Made by a program: the position numbers and the translations under genes. This document shows positions 7,517 through 17,100 of a DNA stretch of 28,068 bases, piece after piece. How positions within the stretch are numbered: position 1 is the stretch's first letter; the number at the start of each line of letters is the position of its first letter. The notes below the pieces were generated by a model, which made no database searches, was not told the origin of the DNA, and saw nothing but the letters and a program-made list of their open reading frames with translations. Where the stretch lies: the NCBI GenBank assembly GCA_950295325.1, contig CATNTY010000005.1, forward strand, positions 1 to 28,068, written 5' to 3'. This DNA is from Polytrichum commune (lineage: Eukaryota; Streptophyta; Polytrichopsida; Polytrichales; Polytrichaceae).

Positions 7517-8701
7517 ATGTCTGGTGGCGCATCGACTCCTTCAGCCCCGAATCTGAGCAGCAACATTTCGGCGGCGAATGCCACCCAGGGGCAGGCCACC
7601 GCCGACGCCACTCAGCAGATGAACACCGCGCAGGCGTACAATTCCAACGCGCAGTCCAACCTGTCGAACGTCACGAACACGAACAACTCGATGGCCGGGC
7701 AGATCGGCGCCACGGCGTCGCAGAATCTGAACACCTACGGCTCGACTTTTACTCCGCTCCAATCCCAGGAAGCCCAGGAGGCGCAAAACTACGGCTCCAC
7801 GGAGAACGTGCAGAAGCTCCAGGGCACGGCGGTGGCCAATGCCAACACGGCGGATCAGGCTGCGCGCTCGAACAGCGCCGCCGCTTTGGCGTCTGAAGGC
7901 GTGGACCCGGCCAGCATTCACGGCGCCGCGCTCGATCGGCAGGCGTCTGTGACTGGCGCCGGCCAGGTGGCCGCAGCGGGAACGCAGTCCGCGATCAACA
8001 CGCAGAACACCGCCTTCGGCATGACCAACACGGCGAACCAGTTGGGGCTTCAGGTGGGCCAGCAAGGCACGACCGGCGCGGCCACGGCGGCGCAGACAGC
8101 CGACGCCGGTCAGTCGACCATCAACTCGACGAACTCAACTGGTATCAGCAACTTGGGGGCATCGGCCAACTATCTGAACGCGAGTACCACGGCCAACAAC
8201 AGCGCGGTGAATGCGAACCAGTCTCAGTTCCAAGACCAACAGACTCAATACCAGGACCAGCAGGCACAGAGTAACAGCACCATGTCGGCGATCGGCTCGG
8301 TGGCCGGCGCGGCCATGATGTTCATGGAGAAGGGCGGCTCGGTGCCCACGCACATCGGCGGCGTGCCGGTAGCGGGGCGGCAGATGCAGCCCATGGCTCA
8401 CTCGGGTCTCCCCGTGGTCAAGGGCGCGGTGCGCCCGCGCCAAGCCATCCCCATGGCCTTCGAGCCTATGTTCACGGGCGGGCCGGTGACGGCTCAGGGT
8501 GCGCTGCCGCCCGGTACCATCCCGGGAACGACTGACAGAAAACCGGCGATGCTGACTCCTGGCGAGTTCGTGGTGCCAAAGGATGTCGTCGATCATCTCG
8601 GCACCGAGAAGCTGCACAAGCTGGTCGACAAGACCCGTGAGGACGCCAACAAGCGCCGCGCGATCCCGGTCCCCCACCAACCCCACATGAGTATGCACTG
8701 A
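7517..8701 (+). CDS. Internal virion (ejection) protein, 394 aa
   Basis: Residues 1-250 are low-complexity, rich in Ala, Asn, Gln, Thr and Ser, and predicted helical, ending in short repeats (FQDQQTQYQDQQAQ). A short hydrophobic stretch follows (IGSVAGAAMMFM). The C-terminus contains PAMLTPGEFVVPKDVVDHLGTEKLHKLVDKTRE, split around residues 345-378, a motif I know from many podovirus ejection-type proteins. The role would be to leave the capsid with the DNA and help it cross the envelope; this is inferred from family resemblance and position before two larger proteins of the same kind. GGAG at 7506-7509, directly before the GNAT stop, is 7 nt from the ATG. Confidence 0.85.
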   Translation: MSGGASTPSAPNLSSNISAANATQGQATADATQQMNTAQAYNSNAQSNLSNVTNTNNSMAGQIGATASQNLNTYGSTFTPLQSQEAQEAQNYGSTENVQKLQGTAVANANTADQAARSNSAAALASEGVDPASIHGAALDRQASVTGAGQVAAAGTQSAINTQNTAFGMTNTANQLGLQVGQQGTTGAATAAQTADAGQSTINSTNSTGISNLGASANYLNASTTANNSAVNANQSQFQDQQTQYQDQQAQSNSTMSAIGSVAGAAMMFMEKGGSVPTHIGGVPVAGRQMQPMAHSGLPVVKGAVRPRQAIPMAFEPMFTGGPVTAQGALPPGTIPGTTDRKPAMLTPGEFVVPKDVVDHLGTEKLHKLVDKTREDANKRRAIPVPHQPHMSMH

Positions 8702-8702
8702 C

Positions 8703-11135
8703 ATGAGCGGAATAGGCACTGGCGCTGCGGCGCTGATTGGAGCGGCGGCGCCGGGCGCAGCGCAGGGCATTCAGAGCGCGGCGAACTCCTACCAGGATTT
8801 CAAGGGCGACCAGAACACGGACGCCACTACGGCGGCGCAGACTGGCGGCGATCAGACCGGCCTGGCCGATGCGGACCACCCAGTGTGGGGGTTCCTGAAC
8901 TCCCTCGTCGGCGGAGGCAGCGGCACCGCCAAGCCTGGCACGTCCGCGCCGTCGCCAGTTCCCACGGGAACTGGTATGCCCGCCACGGACGCCTCGCAGT
9001 TCCCTGCGGCGCAGGCCGGCGCGGCTATCCCGCAGAACCTGGGAAGTGGGCAGACCACGCAGTTCATGCAGGGCGGCGGTGTCGTGAAACAGAACTTCGG
9101 CATCCCGACCCACCAGCCCGGCTTCACCATCGGGCCGCAGCAAGGCATTACCCCGGCCTCGACCGAGGGGCAGATCCTGACCATGGATGCAGGCGGCGTC
9201 GTGCCGGATGGCTTTCACGAACAGCAGGGCATCTCGGGCGTGCCCATGAGCGGGCGCGGCGCGGCGCTGATTGAAGGGCTCCAGGCCGGACAGAATCTCG
9301 GACACAACTTCCAGCAAGCGTGGCACGACAACAGTGCCCGCAGCGCGGCGGCAGCTTACGCCGGCCAGGTCGGCGCGGCGGACTCCGACGGCAATCCGAC
9401 CGGCGACACACCGCAGGACCCGCAGTCGATCTTGGGCAAGGCGAAAGATGCCGTCGAGGGGTTCTTCCATCACATTCACGAAGGCACGCTCGATGACAAT
9501 CATCAGCCAAATGCACCAGCACCGGGAAGCCCTAACGCTCCTCCCGTTGGCGCTATCCCTGCTGGTCCTGGTGGTACCCCGGCGACCGGCCCCGGCACTC
9601 CCGGCGGCCCCGCGCCCAGCCCCGTTGCCGCCCCTCCCGGCGGACCCCCCGGCGCAGGCGCCCCTGCCCCCACCCCCGCAGGCAGCCCCGCCCCCGCCGG
9701 CGCAGCCGGTATGGCCAACGGCACCAATGCCCCCACCCCGCCCGCAGGCGGTGCTGCGCCTAACGGGGCCGCACAGCCGCAACCGGGTCAGCCCCCGCAG
9801 GTAACGCCGCAGCAGGCGGCGACGGCCAACATCGTCCATCAAGTGGCGCAGAACCCCGAGGTCAACGCGGGCATCCCCGACAAGACCCCGGACCAGTCCG
9901 GCAAGCCTGCACACTCGCTCACGCCCCAGTATTGGGCGAAGATGAACGACCTAAAAATCAAGGCGGTGCAAGCGGCGGCGCAGGCTGGCGAAGACCCGGC
10001 CAAGGTCTATGAATCATTGACCGCCATGCAGACCGCGCATTTCCAGGGGCAGGTCTTGAAGCAGGCCGCGACGGCCAGCCGCGCGTTCGACAACGGTGAC
10101 ACGAAGGCCGTGACGCAGGCCCTCAAGAACATCAACTACTACCTGCCGGACGGCCAGGACATCGACGTGAAGCAGGCGACTGCGGCTGACGTGGCGAAAG
10201 ACCCCAGCCTCCAGGTGGGAGACCTGATCCATTCGAATCCCTATGCGGGGATGTATGGCCATCAGGGCGAGCCCGCCTACGTCAAAGTGGACCAGAATTA
10301 CATCCAGTCTCTGGGCCAGGGTGCGCTCGACCCGCAGAAAATGCAGGCCGCGCAGTTGTCCCGGTACAGCGCCTCGATGGAAGCGCAGGAGAAGATGACC
10401 ACGGCGCAGGGTGCCTACAAGACCGGCGAGGGTCGGCTGCTCTGGGGCGATGCGCAGGATACTGCCGCGCAGATCAAGAAGTCCAATCAGCAGCTTGACA
10501 ACATGCTTACACGCAGCAAGATCGACCTCAACGAAGCGAACGCGGGTAAGGCAGATCGCGAGCCGATCGATCGCAGCAACAACGGTCAGCCGAAAGTGAC
10601 GGCAGCGCAGATCACGCAGCGCCAAGAGTTGGTCGCGAAGCACATCGATCAAGCCGCACTTGGTCAAAAGACCGCTGTGCCAGTGACCAACGCGGACGGT
10701 ACCACCAACTTCTCGGCAGCAGCAGGTCACAACGTCAACGACCCGTCGAAGATGGACTCGCTGTACAAGGGTCTGACCCCTGACCAGTTGACTCAGGCCA
10801 AGCAGATCGGGGGCAAGTTCGCCGCCGCGAACCTGCAAATGACTCCCGAAGAAGCGGCCGAAAACGGTGTGCGCGTCGTCCGGATGCTGTCTTCGAAGAA
10901 CCCGCACGATCAAACCCACGTCGACGAGAAGGGTGTAGTACGCCAGAACTTCATCGCCAATGACCCGAAGCAACCGGGCGTCGCGCATCTTTGGGTTGGG
11001 AATGGCTACCGTTCGTTCTACACTGCTCCGAACGTGGCGGACGAAAGTGCCGCCAGTCCCGTGTCTGCTTCGGCCAGCCCGCAAGGTGCTGAGCCCGAAG
11101 CCGCGAGCGACAACGGCCCGATGGACAACGACTAA
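8703..11135 (+). CDS. Internal virion (ejection) protein, 810 aa
   Basis: The N-terminal 30 residues are Ala/Gly-rich and mildly hydrophobic (TGAAALIGAAAPGAAQG). Residues about 115-220 contain GGVVKQNFGIPTHQPGF and ILTMDAGGVVPDGFHEQQG, short Gly-rich loops like those in the preceding protein. A Pro/Ala/Gly-rich low-complexity region follows (about residues 268-370). The remaining ~430 residues are soluble, Gln/Ala/Lys-rich and mostly helical. No catalytic motif, including a lytic transglycosylase pattern, was recognised. The gene starts 2 nt after the previous stop with no clear Shine-Dalgarno, so coupled translation is likely. The middle position in a 394/810/2529 series resembles the T7 gp14-gp15-gp16 order; this is analogy, not sequence homology. 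Confidence 0.85.
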   Translation: MSGIGTGAAALIGAAAPGAAQGIQSAANSYQDFKGDQNTDATTAAQTGGDQTGLADADHPVWGFLNSLVGGGSGTAKPGTSAPSPVPTGTGMPATDASQFPAAQAGAAIPQNLGSGQTTQFMQGGGVVKQNFGIPTHQPGFTIGPQQGITPASTEGQILTMDAGGVVPDGFHEQQGISGVPMSGRGAALIEGLQAGQNLGHNFQQAWHDNSARSAAAAYAGQVGAADSDGNPTGDTPQDPQSILGKAKDAVEGFFHHIHEGTLDDNHQPNAPAPGSPNAPPVGAIPAGPGGTPATGPGTPGGPAPSPVAAPPGGPPGAGAPAPTPAGSPAPAGAAGMANGTNAPTPPAGGAAPNGAAQPQPGQPPQVTPQQAATANIVHQVAQNPEVNAGIPDKTPDQSGKPAHSLTPQYWAKMNDLKIKAVQAAAQAGEDPAKVYESLTAMQTAHFQGQVLKQAATASRAFDNGDTKAVTQALKNINYYLPDGQDIDVKQATAADVAKDPSLQVGDLIHSNPYAGMYGHQGEPAYVKVDQNYIQSLGQGALDPQKMQAAQLSRYSASMEAQEKMTTAQGAYKTGEGRLLWGDAQDTAAQIKKSNQQLDNMLTRSKIDLNEANAGKADREPIDRSNNGQPKVTAAQITQRQELVAKHIDQAALGQKTAVPVTNADGTTNFSAAAGHNVNDPSKMDSLYKGLTPDQLTQAKQIGGKFAAANLQMTPEEAAENGVRVVRMLSSKNPHDQTHVDEKGVVRQNFIANDPKQPGVAHLWVGNGYRSFYTAPNVADESAASPVSASASPQGAEPEAASDNGPMDND

Positions 11136-11144
11136 AGCGAGAAC
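11132..11144 (+). promoter_or_regulatory. Start-site element before the giant ejection gene
   Basis: The 13 bases CTAAAGCGAGAAC include the previous stop codon and end 3 nt before the ATG at 11148. The same 13 bases precede the start of the zinc-site protein gene on the other strand (22330-22318). A standard AGGAGG is missing at both; GCGAG may act as the ribosome binding site. Confidence 0.4.
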
Positions 11145-11147
11145 CGA

Positions 11148-14100
11148 ATGGGTACTGCAATCGACGTGGGCGACGCTGGGGCTGATCTCAGCCAAGCCAG
11201 GTCAGATGCGAAGCAAACGCTGTCCCAGATTCGGGGGGCGGGCGACGCCCCAATCCCCGATGTCGATCCAGGCCCGATGCCCAAGCCGCACGCGGGCACT
11301 CCCCGTGCCCCCGCCCGCAGCCCGCTGCGCCCGCCGAGCGACGATGTCACTGCGGCACCGCCCGCCGACGGCGGTCAAATCCTCGTGCCGTCCGACACAC
11401 AGACCGGCCCGGCGCCGCCGTCCGACGATGTCACCAAGGCAGAGCCCGAAGACAATGGCGATCCGTACTCGCTTGATACGGTCGGGCATTTTCTGCGTGA
11501 CACCTTCAAGGGCACAGGCGTCGAAGCTGCAAACGCTGGTGGCCGGTTCTTGGCAGGACTCGGCGACTTTATTACGAAAGGCGTCGCTGGCGGCGCGAGC
11601 GTCGTCGATGCGCTCAACAACCACGATCGTGACCAAGCTATCGCAAAAGCCAAAGCCGAAGGCAAGCCGCTTCCGGACACCAAGGTCTCGCGCCTGGCCG
11701 ATGCCGTGTTCGATTTCCGCAAGGACTACATCACGCCCGCGATCCAATACTGGACCCCAGAGCGCGCGGAGCAGACTGGGCAGGGGGATGGCTCCGGGGC
11801 TGGCGCACAAGCCATAGGCACGGGGCTCGAAGGTGCGGCGCCTATGCTCGCGGGTGCAGCGGGCCTGCCGCTGATGATCGCCAAAGGCGGCACCGACGCC
11901 GCGTTCGACGCGATCGACAAAGGCGCTGACGCCAAAGCTGCGGCAGGCGTGGGAATCGTGGATGGCTTGGCGAGTTTTCTTCAGGTGAAGTTCGGCGTAA
12001 TCCCCACGCTGCCTCTCCTCAAGCGCGTGTTCACAGCGATTCCGCTGGGCGACCTCACCCAGATCGTCGCCGACTATACCAAGAAGCTGGTGCTGAAAGA
12101 GAACGGCGCCGACAAGCAAGCGGACGCGATCAACCCGTGGTCCAACATCGGCGAGAACTCAATCTCGAATGCGATCTTTGGAATCATCGGTGGACACGGC
12201 AAGCCCGAGAAGGCTAAAGTTCCCGCCCCGGAAGAGACTCCCGCGCCGTCGAGCGCCACGCCTTCCACGGCGCAGCCGGACGGAACCACCTCTCCGCCGC
12301 CCGCGTCCGCCGTCCCTCCGCCCCCGCCGTCCCCAGCGCCCACGCCGGTCGCGGCTGCTTCTGCGAAAGTGCCAGACATGCCCAGCGCCGAGTCCGCCAA
12401 AGACCTGCGCGCCCAGATTAAAGACATGAAGGACGACAATACGCCGCGCGTTGGCGTATTGATCACCCCAGATTCCCGCGCCAGCATGAAAGGCGGCAAG
12501 GACGCGAACGCAGCCCACGTCTTGGGCGTGCTGGGCGCGGCCAAGAGCCAAGGCCGTGTGATCGATCTCCCCCAAGGGAGCTTGATCCTGAAGACGAAGG
12601 AGGCCGCTGACAACACGAACGCGCGGCTCAAGGCTGGTGAGGACCCTCAAGCCGTGATCGGCTCTGTGACCGGCGCAGGCGCTGGCAAGGAGCCTGGCCA
12701 GACCGCCGTGGTCCAGGGGCAGACGCCCGCAGGCGACGTGGCCACCGAGACCGGCGTGAAGCCCGAGGACGTTCCGCTGGCCGTGCAGAAGGTCGTGGAC
12801 CAGGGCAAGACCCCGGTCGTCACCACGCCCGAGGCAGCGGTGCAGCGGCGCATGGATACCATCAGCAAGGAGCGGAACGATCCCACGCAGATGGGGATCA
12901 TGACGACTCACGATGGCAAAGAAGTCGCCGTTCATGTAGAGTCCGGAGCGCCGGATGGCCTCGTTCGCGTGAGGGCCATCGATGCTGAAGGCGAGCCAAG
13001 CGACCATACGGTCGATGTGCCTGCCGCTCGCGTCAAGATCAGTCCGGCAGAAGCGAAGGCGGAGGGCGCCCCGACTGAGCCTTCGGGACAGGGTGCAGGT
13101 GGCGACAAGCCGAAGCCTGCGGCCGAGGTTACGTCCCCGCCTTCGCCTCCTTCCGATGCGCTGACCAGGGCACCCGAAGCAGCCGCCGTCAAGGTCACGG
13201 TCAAACCCAAAGCGCCACTGGGATACACCCCGAACGAATCCGGCAAAGGGAAGGAAGCTGCCGCGCGCCGCGCCGGCAAGCTCACCACCAAGGCCAAGGA
13301 CACTACCGCCGCGAAGTCCGAGAGCGTGGCCACGGCCGAGCGCCGCGTCACCGAGAACACCACCGACAACGCACGGCGCATTGGCGACGAGCCCCAGGAC
13401 ATGTCGCTCTCGAAAGAGGAACGCGCAGCCAACCGCGCCCGCGTCGCCGCCGAACGCGCGAAAGAAGAAGGGCTGTCCGGCGAACTGGACGCCGAGCCGG
13501 TCCCGCGCAACGCCGCCGAGGTCGAGGGCGAAGCGGCACGGCGTGACGCAATGTCCGAAGAAGACCGTGCGGCCTATGATGCCAAGAACGCGCTACCAAA
13601 GACCGGCGAAACGAAAGAACAAGTCCAAGCCCGCTTGGATCGCGAGGCCGAAGCGCGCGGCGCGGACACGCGCACCCGCGAGGAAGCCAGCGCCGAGCAG
13701 GAAGCCCCCAAGCCCAAAGCCGCGAAGCCCGTGTCGCCGCTCGACGCCCTGCCCAAAGCCTTGGAGGCCCATGAAGCGCAAGAGGTCCCTGAAGAAGGCA
13801 AGAAAAACGTCAAGCTCCAAGATCGTCAGGACAACGCGGCTGCGTTTGGATCCATCCTCGACAAAGCCGCAGATTCTGCCCGAGGTAAGGCATCTGTCGC
13901 CGACATCGAACGAGCGAAGAAAGCAGCGAAAGCTGCGCTCCGACTCGGCGCAAAAGACAATGTCCAGACCGCCAAGGGCCAAGGCACGGGCCACGCGCGC
14001 ATCACGGCGGTCGTCAACGAGATGCACAAGGCGGCACGAGCCCTCATGGGAGAAGCTCGCGAGGGAGATGATGTCGTCGTTGCTCCCAAGGAAGCCGAAC

Positions 14101-17100
14101 TGAAAGCGAAGCTCGCGAAGGCCAAGGATCGCTCAAAAGGAATGACGCCCGAGCAGCGAAGTGCCCATGTCGCGAAGTCACGTTTTGAAGGCCAGTTGCG
14201 AAAAATATACGGTGACGATTTCACCGACGACGAGATCCGCAAGGATAGCGAAAGCCAAACTCCAGAATACCGAGCGAAGGTTGAAGAGTGGCTGAAGACT
14301 CGCAAAGTCGAAGCTACCGGCGCCGATGAACTAGCGCCCGACGAGCGCATGCAAAAAGCGGCGAAGGTGGAGGAACTCAAAGCCAAGGCCGCTGAGAAGA
14401 AAGCCAAGGCGGACGCCAAGGCCAAGGCTGAATCCGAAATGGTTCAGGTGCCGGTTAACCCCAAGTACGCCGACGACATCAAGCCGCCAAAGGCCAAGGA
14501 AGCATTGCCGCAGACGGCTGACCAGAAGAAAATCCAGCGTCTGTCGGAGCGGTACATCTGGGCCGAGAACGGAGACGACGAGAAGGCTGCGCGCGACGAC
14601 GTGGATCGATACCTGCGCGAAGCGTTCGGCGACCAGGTAACGCCTGCCGAGCATGAGCAGGTTCTGCACCTGCTTGACGAGCGTCGCATCCGCGAGAACC
14701 CCGACAGCATTCGCCCGCGCAAAATGTCGGACACGATCGAGGAAGAAGAGACCCGGCTCGACGACAACCAGAAGTACGGCAAGGGCACGGGCTTCAGTCG
14801 CGGCGGGCGAGAGGTTCTCAAGAGCTTAGGCGAGAACGCCAAGGTCATTGCGCTGCGCATGAAGACCGAGTGGAACAAGCTCGCGTCGACCATGGCGGGC
14901 ACCGGATCGCTGCGCAAGCTCGTGGCCCACATGGACACCGGACAGCCCTTGAGTTCGCACGACCTCCTGGGCGACATGATCAAGAACGCGGATACGCCGA
15001 TTTTGAAGTCGATCTTGGGAACGATTCGCCAGCACATGCCTGATGTCCCCGTGTACATAGTGTCTGATGTCAAGAGTTTGAAGACAGGCGACAGCATGGG
15101 CGCCACCACGGCGGGCGTGTTCAATAAAGCATCGAACGCGATTCAGTTGAAGCTCGACCGGAACAACGCCGCTTTCACGCTGCGCACTGCGCTGCACGAG
15201 ATGGTCCATGCGGCCACTGCCCACGAGGTCGACCGCAACCCGAACTCGGAACTGAACAAGGCGCTTGAACAGGCGCGGCAGATCCTGGTGAAGCGTCTCG
15301 GCAATCGGTACGGCACCTTTGACGCTGGCGAACATCTCGACAGCTTCTTGGCGGGATACAACCGCGATCTGTATGGTGTGCAGAATACCCACGAGATGCT
15401 GGCGGAGATTTTTTCAAACCCCAACTTCCAGCGGGAGATCGCGGAGTCGGAGAACTACAAGTCGGCCGACGAGCCGTCGCTCGACAAGGGCCAGCCGACG
15501 TTGCTCACGAAGATCTACAATGCGATCGGCCGGTTCTTCGGTATCAATCAGCCGCACCTGCTGGAACATATAGCTGGGCTCGGCGAGCGCACCATGGAGC
15601 GGCAGGCTGACCAGAGTGTTTATGGTGGTCGCCACGAAAACCTGGCAGGAAAGACTGCCGATGATTTTCATCAGGCGCTGACCAACGACCTGCGCAACCG
15701 ACTGGGTGACAACCCGCTCCAGATCAAGAACGCCGTGGAGACCCTGCGCGAACTGAGCGAACCGCCGAAGCCGCGTCCGGTGGACGAGGAGCTTCGCAGC
15801 ATCGTGGAGCCCCACGACGACGAGTCCGAGACCACGAAGGCGACCCAGACCTTCCGCAGTGCCGTGGCGTCGAAGGCCATCGACATGGCCCGCAACGTGA
15901 AGATGACGCTGAAGCGCGTCGATCAAATCCTGCGTGACCACCGCGAGGACTTTGGGGATCGCTACGCTGACGACAATCCAATCAACCAGTTGGAGGACGT
16001 GAACACCACGTCCAACAAGCTGAAGCACGCCATGCACGCGATCACGCGGCCGGTCGCGGAAGCCTGGAGCAAACTGGACAAACCCACCAACGAAGCCTTG
16101 GGCGCGTTGTTCAAGGACGTGACCAGCTACAAGATCGATCCGCGCAAAGGGATCAACGACCAGATCGCCGAAGTCGCCGACGATAAGCGGGCAACGGAGC
16201 GCCATGCCGACTACCAGGCGCGGCTGAAGGCGCTGCCGAAAGAGGCGCAGAAGGTGTTCAGCGATGCGCTCGACTCGACGAAGAAGATCATGGGTATGCT
16301 GCGGCGGGCCGGCGTCGATGCCGCGCTCCATACGTTCAGCGACAAGGACATCACCGACGCGCAACGCCGGCTGCTCTATGGTGCCAAGAGCGCGGAGGTA
16401 TTCGACAGCCTGATTGGTACCGGCAAGCTGATTGACGTGGGGGATCGCAACGACTCGCTGCGAGATGCTCTGAAGTCTTTCGCAGGACAGTCTGAGTTGG
16501 CGGGACCGTACATGCACCTGGGTCGCAACGGCGACTACGTGGTGACGGCGACGAAGGAAGGATCGAAGGAGTTCAAGACCCTGGAAGAAGCCAAGCGCTT
16601 CGAAGCCATTGTCAACAACCTGTCACCAGGATCGAAAGGCAAGTACGCGGAGCGCGGCGGCAAGCATGTGGTCGACTACAAGGCTGACTACACGAGCTTC
16701 CACGAGGACCGGGCGACCGCCGAAGCGGAGCGCGACGCAGTTGCCAAGCTGGGGCTCGAAGTGGGGAGTGTCACAAAGAAGACGCTGTCCAAACAGGACA
16801 CGGCGTTGGGGGCGGGAGCCTCGCAGATGCTGGCCGAGGCGGAGCGGAAGATCACATCGAACGGGAAGGAAGATGATGAAGGGACGCAGGCGCTGACCAG
16901 CGCACTGCGCTCGGCGTTCCTGCAACTCGCGGCATCGCGTTCGGCCTACGCCGGCTCGCGCCTCGCCCGCGTCGCGGCGGCGGGCGTCAAGCCCGAGGAG
17001 ATGCGCAAGAACTATTCGGACTGGGTCCAAAGCACGGCCTGGCACGCGGCGCAGCTTCGCACCACGTTCGATCGGGCATCGGCCATGTCGGCGCTACGCG

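Noticed and set aside
8472-9914. 480-codon open frame antisense to the ejection genes
   Set aside because: It crosses two well-supported genes and encodes Arg/Gly/Ala/Cys low complexity typical of the complement of Pro/Ala-rich coding DNA.
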